A stretch of DNA of 64,000 nt from Crocinitomix catalasitica ATCC 23190 (GTDB taxonomy: Bacteria > Bacteroidota > Bacteroidia > Flavobacteriales_D > Crocinitomicaceae), in the NCBI RefSeq assembly GCF_000621625.1, contig NZ_JHXV01000029.1, positions 1-64,000 on the forward strand, read 5' to 3'. Under the pieces are notes generated by a model. That model was not told where the DNA came from and did not search any database. It saw only the letters and a list, made by a program, of their open reading frames with translations. The stretch's first letter is position 1; every line of letters begins with the position of its first letter. A program made the translations under genes and the position numbers. Shown here in pieces: positions 56,082-64,000 of this stretch.

Positions 56082-57845
56082 TTATATTAAATCAGCATAT
56101 TGTTTTTCTCCTATAACCTTACCTTGATCCAATTCTACTATACGGGTTGTGTGTTTCAAGGTTGAATATCTATGAGCAATTATTATAATTGTTATATTTT
56201 TATCACTTAATTTGGATACTGTCTGGTTAATCTCATTTTCAGTTTGATTATCTAATGCTGAAGTTGCTTCGTCAAGAATCAATACTTCTGATTGATGATA
56301 CAGTGCTCTGGCAATTATAACCCGTTGTTTCTGGCCTCCGCTTAAATTTTTTCCATTTTCTTTTATTAAAAAGTCTTGAGCTGATTTATCTTTGATTAAC
56401 TCACTTAAAGATGCTAGTTCGATAGCTTGACTTAAGCGATTTTCATCAATTGAATCTTCTAAAAATGCAATATTACTAGCTAATGATCCATTTTCTATAT
56501 AAGGTGATTGTTGTACATAGCTTATTTTTTGCATCCATGCAACCATATTACTTTCGTTTAGTGGTTTACCATCAATTAATATTTCTCCTTGAGTTGGTTT
56601 TATAAAACCTGCTAACATTTTAATTAATGTAGTTTTTCCAGATCCTGATTTCCCAATAATTCCTATTATTTCATTTTTATTCAACTCTAAATTTATAGAA
56701 TCAAAAAAAAGAGGTTCAGACGTTTTGAATTTAAAATCAATGTTTGACATTTGAATCTTTGAGTTGAAATTTAAAGGTTCAGACGAAACTGATTTTGACT
56801 TTGATAATTCATGATTTAAAGGTTTCTCATAAGTACGGAAAAGGTAACTATATTGCTGAAGTTGCAAGAAAGAGGGAATCAATTTACTTAAAGATGGAAT
56901 GATTCTGTAACCGGCAGCGGCATAAACAGCGATAAGGGGAAGGACAATAGCCGAATTGTCTGCTAAAAAGGCACCGTAAGAGAATATTAATAATAAACCT
57001 CCAACGGTTACCAATTCGAAAAGTTTAGCGGGTATTATAGCATACACACTGAGCTTTAAAGCTATACTGTTTAAAGCGGACATCGTTTTATCGTAATCCT
57101 TTATTATATTCTCTTCTTTTTGGCGAAGTTTTACATCAATATAGCCAAAAACACCTCTAATACTCTGACTATATAAAATTGGACTTAATGCATTTTGCTC
57201 TTCACCATATCGCTTCATTCTTTTTTTTACGGCGTAATTAAAAAGAACGGCAAATGGGAAGATTGTGAATACAATCAATAATAAAACCTTAAAGTCGTAA
57301 AGGGCAATACCCGAAATGATTAAGATGATTGCAATTAATTCTGAATTGATTAAAAGTAAAGATTTAACTAAGAATTGACTAAAATTCTTTGGATTACTAT
57401 TCAATTCTCGAATTACTTGATTACTTTCAATTTTGTCAAATTCTTTATAATCTAAATTTAAGTAATAATTGTATGTTTTTGAGCCAATATATTCGCTTAA
57501 ATCGAACGCGAATTTATTTTGAATCCAGTTACTCAGTAGTATAAAAAGGGATCTTAATATAAAAAATACGAAGGCTGCAATAAATAAATAGAGAATGAAC
57601 ATATTATTATCCTCAACTCCAGACCACGTTTTTAAATCAGCCAAAATACCATCTCCATATAATACTTCATTGTCAGCAATTGCTGATAAGATAGGTACAA
57701 ATAATGCTAACCCTATTAAATCAACAAAACTAGTAATAATGATTAGAAATTGGACGCCGTAGAGTTTTTTCTTAAAGTTCTTCGGTAGTAACTTAAATAC
57801 ATTCTTATATGTACTAAAATATGTGCTTTTTAAACGGATAGCCAT
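56082..57845 (-). CDS. ABC exporter, MsbA/flippase type (fused membrane and ATPase domains)
   Basis: The 587-residue protein has six transmembrane helices (to about 320) and an ATPase domain with Walker A GIIGKSGSGKTTLI, Q-loop YVQQSPYI, signature LSGGQKQR, Walker B VLILDEATSALD and switch His in IIIAHRYSTL. Half-transporters of this kind flip lipid-linked sugars or lipids. In this operon it may move the lipid-linked glycan across the inner membrane, standing in for a Wzx flippase, of which none is seen. I start at ATG 57845; an upstream ATG (57905) adds a less usual leader. Confidence 0.9.
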   Translation of the reverse strand: MAIRLKSTYFSTYKNVFKLLPKNFKKKLYGVQFLIIITSFVDLIGLALFVPILSAIADNEVLYGDGILADLKTWSGVEDNNMFILYLFIAAFVFFILRSLFILLSNWIQNKFAFDLSEYIGSKTYNYYLNLDYKEFDKIESNQVIRELNSNPKNFSQFLVKSLLLINSELIAIILIISGIALYDFKVLLLIVFTIFPFAVLFNYAVKKRMKRYGEEQNALSPILYSQSIRGVFGYIDVKLRQKEENIIKDYDKTMSALNSIALKLSVYAIIPAKLFELVTVGGLLLIFSYGAFLADNSAIVLPLIAVYAAAGYRIIPSLSKLIPSFLQLQQYSYLFRTYEKPLNHELSKSKSVSSEPLNFNSKIQMSNIDFKFKTSEPLFFDSINLELNKNEIIGIIGKSGSGKTTLIKMLAGFIKPTQGEILIDGKPLNESNMVAWMQKISYVQQSPYIENGSLASNIAFLEDSIDENRLSQAIELASLSELIKDKSAQDFLIKENGKNLSGGQKQRVIIARALYHQSEVLILDEATSALDNQTENEINQTVSKLSDKNITIIIIAHRYSTLKHTTRIVELDQGKVIGEKQYADLI

Positions 57846-57934
57846 TGTTTGAATTACTAATTCGCAAGTAATTAATTTTTTCCACAAAAATAAAGAATAA
57901 AACAACGATAAAACGTTGAATACTATTTTTCTTT

Positions 57935-58885
57935 CTATGAATTCATAGATATCTCTGATAAAAATTTTTCATCCGCCAATAACTTTTGAATACCTTCTTT
58001 AATTGGAATTAGTTCCCTATTTAAAATCTTGAGCATTTTAGTATTGTCTGGTTGTCTTCTTGTCATATCGCCATCTTTAAGCGGAGGAAGGAAAATAATT
58101 TTAGATTCACTATTTGTAATCTTGATTATTTCTTGCGCCAACTCAAGAATCGTTATTACTTTTTCACCACCTATATTGATCACATCATTGATATATAGGT
58201 CTTGTTCTAAAGTGTTGATGGTTGCTTCTATATTATCATCAACATAACAAAACGTTCTGGTCTGAGATCCGTCGCCATAAATTGTAATGTCTTCATTTTT
58301 TAATGCTTGTCCAATAAATTTAGACATGACAAAATCTGTTGTTTGGTGTGGGCCATAAGTGTTAAAAAAACGGAAAATGGTATAGTTCAATCCGTATTCT
58401 TGATGGAATGATTTACAGAATGCTTCACCAACATTTTTTACTACTGCATAGGGTACGCGAGAGTTGAGTGGTGTGGTTTCTTCGTTTTGAGGAATTGAAA
58501 CGGGTTCTCCATATACTTCAGAAGAGGATGAAAAGAAAAATCTCTTAACGCCAGAATTTTTCGAAAGGTTTAATAGGTGTTTTATTCCTTCAATATCTTG
58601 TAATACGCGCACTGGATTCTCTTGTGTCCTTGCTACACCAACAAAGGCTGCATAGTGAAAAACGCAATCAAACTGTGAAGAGAGCATTATTTCTGCAATT
58701 TCATCTCTTTTGTTGACGTCAGCCTTAATAAATTTTAATTGAGGAGATTCGATATTTAATTTACGAATGTCACCTGTCGACAAGTCGTCTACTACAGTGA
58801 TTTTATATTCAGGATTCTTTAATAGAGTGTTCGTTAAACAACTACCTATATTTCCAGCTCCTCCAGTAATTAATATGTGTTTCAT
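57935..58885 (-). CDS. Nucleotide-sugar epimerase/dehydratase (extended SDR)
   Basis: The 316-residue protein has the classical nucleotide loop ITGGAGNIGSCLTNTLL, catalytic SSSSEVYG and YAVVKNVGEAF (Tyr, Lys), and the sugar-binding FRFFNTYGPHQTTDFVM. It resembles UDP-glucose 4-epimerase and related enzymes. It probably supplies a sugar nucleotide for the adjacent glycosyltransferases. It lies 46 bases downstream of the first gene of the operon. Confidence 0.87.
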   Translation of the reverse strand: MKHILITGGAGNIGSCLTNTLLKNPEYKITVVDDLSTGDIRKLNIESPQLKFIKADVNKRDEIAEIMLSSQFDCVFHYAAFVGVARTQENPVRVLQDIEGIKHLLNLSKNSGVKRFFFSSSSEVYGEPVSIPQNEETTPLNSRVPYAVVKNVGEAFCKSFHQEYGLNYTIFRFFNTYGPHQTTDFVMSKFIGQALKNEDITIYGDGSQTRTFCYVDDNIEATINTLEQDLYINDVINIGGEKVITILELAQEIIKITNSESKIIFLPPLKDGDMTRRQPDNTKMLKILNRELIPIKEGIQKLLADEKFLSEISMNS

Positions 58886-58931
58886 TTAAAGTATATAATA
58901 ATAGATCAAGAAGTAAAAGTTATAAACAACC

Positions 58932-60128
58932 TTACTTATTTTGATTTAAACAGTTTTTTTTAAATTCAGTTGAAATATATTCAAAGCTGTATTTATCGAT
59001 ATTAAAATTAGTTTTTTTTAGCTTTTCCAAATCATTTAAATGGTTCAATGTATTTTTTTTATCAAAATTTTGAATCCACGCCCCTAAATTGTTTTCAACT
59101 ATTAAATCGGAAATTGCACCTTTAGCGCCGATATAAATTATTTTTTTTTGCAAATATATAATCTCATAAAATTTAGCACTTAAAAAGTCTTTAAACTTCT
59201 CAGGATAAGCCATTAAATAATAGTCTGAAAGCAGTATTTTTTCAAACATCACAGTTTCGGGCACAAATCCTTGGTAATTAACCTCTTCAAACTGACTTAA
59301 TTTTTGAGGACAACTTGAACGACTATAGATATTGAAAACAAATTTAATATTTAATGTTCTTAAAGTTTCTAGGAAATTAATGAATTGATTTTCTGTGTTT
59401 TCATATATTGTTCCAGCGTATATAAGTGTCAAGTTTTTATTTTTAGCGGGCTCGATTTTATTTAAAACTGTGTCAATTTTTTGTTTGTCAAAACCATGTG
59501 GCAAATGTGTTATTTTATCAGCATGTTTTGGGTAGTTTTTTTTTAAATAGTTTAACATTGCTTTTGATGGAACTGTAATTTTATTTGAAGTCTCAATCAC
59601 ATTTTTTTCCATCACAACTTCATGAGTTTTTCTCTTTTTGTCGAGTTGATTAAAACCATATCCTTGGCCCCATGTCCAAGGGTCCCTAAAGTCGCAAATA
59701 AGATTAATTTCTGGATATTTGGATTTTAATTGGGCGCCTGTATTTAACCAAGAAAATGGAGCGCCAGTTATGATTACATTATTAATATTTTCTTTTTCTA
59801 CAATTAAAGACATTCTATCTAGGAGTTCTTTACTACAATTAACACCTCGGTCATAAAGACTTCCTTTAGTTATGCGTTTTTGTTTTCTCAAAGCAATTCT
59901 ATACTCAATTTTATTCAGAATTGAATGCGGAAAAGAGTCTAATACTTTGGGGTACTTAGAATTTATATAGAATGATTTTGCAAAATTAGAGCCGTCAGCA
60001 TTTTGCGTTGCGGAAATTAGGTACAGGCTGTTTTTGTCCTCAAGATAATCCGATATACTTGACCATCTTTTGCTTCCAATAGATTTGTCAGGTTTAAAAT
60101 AATAGGATACGATTAGGGTTTTATTCAT
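58932..60128 (-). CDS. GT4-like glycosyltransferase, first gene of the operon
   Basis: The 398-residue protein is a GT-B enzyme of the divergent WfgS/WbuB-like type: TLIVSYYFKPDKSIGSKRW at the start, VIITGAPFSWLNTGAQL, LICDFRDPWTWGQGY, VPSKAMLNYLKKNYP and LTLIYAGTIYENTENQF. The final donor motif is weaker than in other GT4 enzymes (KILLSDYYLMAYPEKFKDFLSAKFYEIIYL). It opens the minus-strand glycan operon, after a terminator that insulates it from the DUF6089-like gene upstream. Confidence 0.8.
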   Translation of the reverse strand: MNKTLIVSYYFKPDKSIGSKRWSSISDYLEDKNSLYLISATQNADGSNFAKSFYINSKYPKVLDSFPHSILNKIEYRIALRKQKRITKGSLYDRGVNCSKELLDRMSLIVEKENINNVIITGAPFSWLNTGAQLKSKYPEINLICDFRDPWTWGQGYGFNQLDKKRKTHEVVMEKNVIETSNKITVPSKAMLNYLKKNYPKHADKITHLPHGFDKQKIDTVLNKIEPAKNKNLTLIYAGTIYENTENQFINFLETLRTLNIKFVFNIYSRSSCPQKLSQFEEVNYQGFVPETVMFEKILLSDYYLMAYPEKFKDFLSAKFYEIIYLQKKIIYIGAKGAISDLIVENNLGAWIQNFDKKNTLNHLNDLEKLKKTNFNIDKYSFEYISTEFKKNCLNQNK

Positions 60129-60186
60129 TTGAGCGTTGGATATTAGTTTATTATTATCCTAAACTTTTGATTTCTTGTCAATAAAA

Positions 60187-60212
60187 AAAGGAACCCATTT
60201 CCGAGTTCCTTT
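60187..60212 (-). terminator. Terminator of the DUF6089-like gene
   Basis: On the minus strand AAAGGAAC and GTTCCTTT form an 8-bp stem with a 10-base loop, followed by a T run. It lies 22 bases after the gene's stop codon. Confidence 0.85.
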
Positions 60213-60233
60213 AGGTAAAATTCATTAGAGCGA

Positions 60234-61139
60234 TTAAAACTTCGCTTTAGTTCCTCCCCAGCGTGTCTTACGACCGTACATCCAAGAGTAATTTTTTCTG
60301 TAAAATGAGTTCTTTGTTCTTAATAAATAACTATAAGAAACGGACATCGTCATAAAGTTATCTCTGTCCGATGCATCACCTCTAGGACTTCCTGGTCCGT
60401 ATTGAACAGCATCAGGAATAAAGCTTCCACCTTTATAACGATTCGCTAAAACTGCAGCGTTAGGATCAGTTGACATTTGAGATGGATCAGCATAAACAGT
60501 TGAGATATCATCTAAATAATCAGTGAATGTCCAATTCCAAGCAAACTCGAATCCTATTCTGTGATGTTTTTTATATGTAAAGAAAAATCCTCCACCCAAT
60601 GGCGCTGTTAATGCAATTGGTGAGTATTTTACACCTTCCGTCATTAAAGGTCTTAATGCAACTTTTTCTCCGTTTAATTCTGCTTTTGGATTATTGTAAA
60701 CACCACCAATACCTACAAAGAAATACGTTTGATAATCTAATTGATAACGACCTCTATACCCAACATCAGATACACTTAATAATTGAGGATACCATTCAAA
60801 TTTTGCGTTTAAGTGTAATAAATCGTTTGTAAAACTTAAGTTTCTTCCACGTCGTTCAACACTTTCTGAATTGGCATCATTTCCTTGAATTCTGGCATAT
60901 TCAAAAGCAACCTGAACAGCGAAAATTGGATTTAATCTATATCTAGCAAAAACGCCAACATCCCATCTTGTATCCTGAATTTCCATATTGTATACAAAAT
61001 CACGCGCAACATCCCCACTACCAATATCACCTAAAAAGTTACTTGCACCTAACTTAAGTCCGATACCTAAATTATATTGCTGAGCCTGCGAGAAACCAGC
61101 TGTTAATGCTAAGCATACAAGTAAAAATATTTTTTTCAT
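60234..61139 (-). CDS. Outer-membrane barrel protein, DUF6089-like
   Basis: The 301-residue protein has a signal peptide (KKIFLLVCLALTAGFSQAQ), then GLKLGASNFLGDIGSGD, the recognisable start of DUF6089 proteins of Flavobacteriia, and strands such as VGVFARYRLNPIFAVQVAFEYARIQG and FFVGIGGVYNNP, ending MYGRKTRWGGTKAKF. These are outer-membrane beta-barrels of unknown role, often near envelope genes. I start at ATG 61139 for the signal peptide; an upstream start at 61169 adds a leader that is not signal-like. It stands alone with its own terminator. Confidence 0.83.
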   Translation of the reverse strand: MKKIFLLVCLALTAGFSQAQQYNLGIGLKLGASNFLGDIGSGDVARDFVYNMEIQDTRWDVGVFARYRLNPIFAVQVAFEYARIQGNDANSESVERRGRNLSFTNDLLHLNAKFEWYPQLLSVSDVGYRGRYQLDYQTYFFVGIGGVYNNPKAELNGEKVALRPLMTEGVKYSPIALTAPLGGGFFFTYKKHHRIGFEFAWNWTFTDYLDDISTVYADPSQMSTDPNAAVLANRYKGGSFIPDAVQYGPGSPRGDASDRDNFMTMSVSYSYLLRTKNSFYRKNYSWMYGRKTRWGGTKAKF

Positions 61140-62012
61140 TTCATAAAGATTTGGCACAAAATTAAACATTTATGCTTTTCAGTGCGCTAAAGTACAAAAA
61201 AAAGTTCGATTACTCAATAGTTAAATATTGGATAATCTTTTTGTTACTATATTTTAAGTGCAATTTTTTAAGTGCAATTAATATAGATACGTTTGTTTGA
61301 TGCAAGGGGAGGCGTTCTAGATGCTAGATCGCTTACTTCGACTTCGCTCAGTACAAGTCGCTTCTCAACCACATTAGCTTTATGCGTCGCATCTTCGGCA
61401 AGCCTATGGCGACCGAAGGGAGGTGGTGCTAGATGTTAGATGCAAGATCGCTGCGTACAACAAAAAATACTATTAGTAAAATCAAAAACGTCTTCGGGTT
61501 CCCGCTGCCGCACGAATCTTTCGTGTGGTTTGCTAACTGCAACAAAAAATACTATTAGTAAAACCAAGTCAAATTCATAGGTCAGTAATGGGGTCAACTT
61601 ATTGTATAAGTGATGTTAGCTCTTCTGTATATTTTAAGTCAAACCGTTCTGGAGCGGTCTAAAATGCTCAACAAGTGGCAATGATCGTTGATGCCATTCT
61701 TTTAGGCGCCATAAATAGAACTAAATTCTCGTTATTTAATTAGAGATAAAACATTTGAAAACGTTTTGAAATTCTTGAATGCGATGACTAAAAACGTCTC
61801 TGCTAGGCTTGGTAGATCGGCTTTATGAGTGATGTTATTTGACATTTCTGTTTCAGTAAAGATTCAATCAGTTCAATTCACTTTATTGTAAAATATTCGG
61901 TTACGATATCAGTAATAAGTATTTCTAACAAGAGATCAATAACTAAGCAGAATTTCCACAAACATTCACTTTAATTGTGTAAATTCGTAGGTCTAATATT
62001 GATCGAAAAAGA
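61140..62012. other. Long noncoding gap with repeats and hairpins
   Basis: I see no gene on either strand. It holds CTTCGACTTCGCTCAGTACAAG (split, near 61336-61357), a fragment of a dispersed repeat; a loose TAGATGTTAGATGCAAGATCGC-type stretch (61309-61455); a 24-bp direct repeat (61458-61481 and 61540-61563); and a 9-bp hairpin with one G-T pair (CCGCACGAA 61508-61516, TTCGTGTGG 61520-61528). From about 61580 to 62012 nothing repeated is obvious. It looks like a graveyard of dispersed intergenic repeats plus the promoter of the next gene. Confidence 0.6.
61458..61563. repeat. 24-bp direct repeat pair, 82 bases apart
   Basis: The copies at 61458-61481 and 61540-61563 are identical over 24 bases (CAACAAAAAATAC...TAGTAAAA). 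Between them lies the hairpin at 61508-61528. Confidence 0.85.
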
Positions 62013-62969
62013 ATGACAGAAAATAGAATCACAACACTATTTAACATAAAATATCCATTAATTCAAGCAGGAATGATTTGGTGCTCTGGTTGGGAGCTAG
62101 CATCGGCTGTTAGTAACGCCGGTGGATTGGGAATAATTGGTTCCGGATCAATGTATCCTGATGTTTTGCGATTGCATATTGAAAAATGTAAAAAAGCGAC
62201 TGATCAACCATTCGCGGTAAACTTACCCATGTTATATCCTTCTATTGAAGAGCATATCGCTACCATAATCGAGTTAAAAGTGCCTATTGTTTTTACTTCG
62301 GCAGGGAATCCTAAAACATGGACGAGTAAGTTGAAAGAAGCTGGAATTACTGTTGTACATGTCGTTTCTAGTTTGAAATTTGCATTAAAATCGCAGGATG
62401 CAGGTGTTGATGCAGTTGTTGTTGAGGGATTTGAAGCAGGAGGACATAACGGTATTGACGAAACAACAACCTTAACCTTGGTTCCTGCAGTAGCGGAAAA
62501 GATAGACATTCCAGTTATAGCAGCCGGAGGAATAGGAAGTGGGAAGGCGATGTTGGCCACAATGATTTTAGGTGCCGACGGTGTTCAAGTTGGGAGTCGT
62601 TTTATTACAAGTGTCGAATCTTCTGCGCATATAAACTTTAAGAATAGAGTAGTGGAGACTGGCGATGGAGGAACAAGATTAACTTTAAAAGAGCTAACAC
62701 CGGTAAGGTTGATACAAAACGAATTTTATCAAAAGGTTCAGGCAGCGTATGCTGAAGGAGCAGATAAAGAAAAGTTAGCAGATATTCTAGGTAGAGGCAG
62801 GGCCAAAAAAGGAATGTTTGAAGGTGATATGATTGAAGGTGAATTGGAAGTCGGTCAAGTAGCGAGTACAATTCATGAAATTAAACCTGCAGCGGAAATT
62901 GTAGCAGAAATGATGCAAGAATTTAATGCTGCTGTGGAAGAAATAAAGCGTGATAAATTTAATTTTTAA
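62013..62969 (+). CDS. FMN-dependent nitronate monooxygenase / FabK-like protein
   Basis: The 318-residue TIM-barrel flavoprotein has YPLIQAGMIWCSGWELASAVSNAGGLGIIGSGSM at the start, VVVEGFEAGGHNG (conserved His) and PVIAAGGIGSGKAMLATMILGADGVQVGSRF, the phosphate-binding part. These are shared by nitronate monooxygenases and enoyl-ACP reductase II, so the reaction is either nitronate oxidation or fatty-acid reduction. A nearby FabK-type fab cluster is absent. Its stop TAA shares a base with the ATG of the peptidase gene, so they are co-translated. Confidence 0.85.
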   Translation: MTENRITTLFNIKYPLIQAGMIWCSGWELASAVSNAGGLGIIGSGSMYPDVLRLHIEKCKKATDQPFAVNLPMLYPSIEEHIATIIELKVPIVFTSAGNPKTWTSKLKEAGITVVHVVSSLKFALKSQDAGVDAVVVEGFEAGGHNGIDETTTLTLVPAVAEKIDIPVIAAGGIGSGKAMLATMILGADGVQVGSRFITSVESSAHINFKNRVVETGDGGTRLTLKELTPVRLIQNEFYQKVQAAYAEGADKEKLADILGRGRAKKGMFEGDMIEGELEVGQVASTIHEIKPAAEIVAEMMQEFNAAVEEIKRDKFNF

Positions 62970-64000
62970 TGATTCAATACGAAAAGTTTAAATTGGAGAA
63001 TGGATTGACTGTCATTTTTCATCAAGATAAAACAACACCAATGGCAATGGTCAATATTATGTATAATGTTGGCGCGCGTGATGAAGAAGAAAATAGAACT
63101 GGATTTGCCCACCTTTTTGAACATTTAATGTTTGGTGGATCGAAGAATATTCCCAGCTATGACACTCCATTGCAGAATGCAGGTGGAGAATGTAATGCTT
63201 TTACCAGTAATGATATCACGAATTATTATAATCATTTACCTGTTCAGAATATTGAAACGGCTTTGTGGTTAGAAAGTGATAGAATGAAAGAACTGGCTTT
63301 CACACCAGAAAGTTTAGAAGTGCAAAGGAATGTGGTTATTGAAGAGTTTAAACAACGCTATTTGAATCAGCCTTATGGTGATGTTTGGTTGAAATTTAGA
63401 CCGGTTATTTATACCAAACATCCTTATAAATGGGCAACTATTGGTAAGGATATTTCTCATATTGAGAAAGCGACTTTGGATGAAGTGAAAGCTTTTTTCT
63501 ATAAGTTTTATGCGCCTGCAAATGCTGTTTTGGTCATTGCGGGGAATTTAGAATTAGAGGCGGTGCAAACGCTAGTACATAAATGGTTTGATGATATTCC
63601 GAATAGAGAAAAGTATATTCGAAATTTGCCGGTTGAACCAAAGCAAACGGAAACAAAAAGGTTAACACTAGAACGTCCCGTTCCTTCAAGTGCTATTTAT
63701 ATGGTGTTTAGAGTGGGGAATAGAATCTCAAGAGATCATTATATTGGAGATTTAGCTTCTGATATTATTGCAGGAAGTCATTCGTCTAGGTTATATAAAG
63801 AGTTGATTGTTAAAGAAAAGAAATTTACAAGTATTTCAGCTTATATATCTGGAGATATGGAAGAGAGTCTTTTCGTAATTTCCGGTCACGTTGCTGATGG
63901 GGTTAGTGTTGAAGAAGGTGAAGAATTGATTTGGAATAGTCTTAATGCTTTAAAAATCGAATCAATTAACGACCGAGAGCTAACCAAGGTAAAGAATAAA
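62969..64000 (+). CDS. M16-family zinc metallopeptidase, N-terminal part (cut by window edge)
   Basis: 344 codons are open to the window end. The inverted zinc motif HxxEH is His48-Leu-Phe-Glu51-His52 in GFAHLFEHLMFGGS, and the third ligand Glu lies in RNVVIEEFKQR (about 125). The typical KHPYKWATIGK and PANAVLVIAGNL segments follow. No signal peptide is present in this start. Bacterial M16 peptidases often occur as tandem pairs that form a clam-shell; a second copy may lie beyond the edge. The start is coupled to the upstream gene (TAATG). Confidence 0.9.
   Translation, partial: MIQYEKFKLENGLTVIFHQDKTTPMAMVNIMYNVGARDEEENRTGFAHLFEHLMFGGSKNIPSYDTPLQNAGGECNAFTSNDITNYYNHLPVQNIETALWLESDRMKELAFTPESLEVQRNVVIEEFKQRYLNQPYGDVWLKFRPVIYTKHPYKWATIGKDISHIEKATLDEVKAFFYKFYAPANAVLVIAGNLELEAVQTLVHKWFDDIPNREKYIRNLPVEPKQTETKRLTLERPVPSSAIYMVFRVGNRISRDHYIGDLASDIIAGSHSSRLYKELIVKEKKFTSISAYISGDMEESLFVISGHVADGVSVEEGEELIWNSLNALKIESINDRELTKVKNK

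Noticed and set aside
61140..62012. tRNA or other structural RNA gene in the long gap
   Set aside because: I found no TPsiC-like GGTTCRANYCC or cloverleaf; only repeats and one hairpin.

Overview
The window comes from an AT-rich Bacteroidota chromosome, most likely order Flavobacteriales or a close relative. Several things point there: type IX secretion system (T9SS) genes (a PorV2/PorU2-like pair and the PorX regulator with its PglZ-type domain), the LpxC-FabZ fusion, an exosortase F locus, a DUF6089-like outer-membrane protein, and promoters that match the Bacteroidota -7 box TAnnTTTG. No rRNA, tRNA or CRISPR array was recognised.

Layout. 1-620: edge of an IS481-like transposase, a 12-bp inverted repeat, then pssA and purS. 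1620-7912: a PorV2-like barrel and a 1732-residue PorU2-like C25 peptidase that carries a G9 tract. 8152-14683: a tightly packed minus-strand operon, lpxD - lpxC/fabZ - lpxA - efp - two alpha/beta hydrolases - small barrel protein - VanX-like dipeptidase, covering lipid A, translation and envelope functions. 14772-17602: an HD-domain phosphohydrolase divergent from porX. 17603-25443: an accessory island that separates porX from tsaE-ald. It holds a duplicated intergenic module, an IS4-family element with perfect 10-bp target duplications and a frameshifted transposase, and a large TANFOR/fibronectin/zincin polymorphic toxin with a PD-(D/E)xK-like tip and a coupled putative immunity gene.

27392-37497 is a first surface-glycan region: a GT-C-like membrane glycosyltransferase, an acyltransferase, a WecE-type aminotransferase, then a translationally coupled five-gene operon (SDR, ATP-grasp, HAD, GT2, NeuD-like acetyltransferase), and a convergent HTTM-DCC membrane protein. 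glyA follows, then a repeat-rich stretch around a GxxExxY nuclease-like gene. 40121-44576 is a compact exosortase F locus: XrtF, its partner membrane protein, a 79-residue PID-CTERM substrate and a T9SS-type surface protein.

44766-60128 is a second polysaccharide region. A Wzc-like tyrosine autokinase is convergent with a twelve-gene minus-strand run: a nonulosonate cassette (NeuB, SpsF-like cytidylyltransferase, KdsC-like phosphatase, CysE-like acetyltransferase), six glycosyltransferases of known type or sialyltransferase-like character, an ABC exporter and a nucleotide-sugar epimerase. After a DUF6089-like protein and 870 bases of repeat-bearing noncoding DNA, the window ends with a FabK/nitronate monooxygenase-like flavoenzyme and the start of an M16 peptidase.

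The common theme is the cell envelope: lipid A, phospholipid, glycan synthesis and export, and two protein-sorting routes (T9SS and exosortase). The strongest leads for new biology are the XrtF/PID-CTERM unit next to a T9SS surface protein and glycan genes, the toxin island, a candidate new sialyltransferase-like family, and the repeat-flanked GxxExxY gene.
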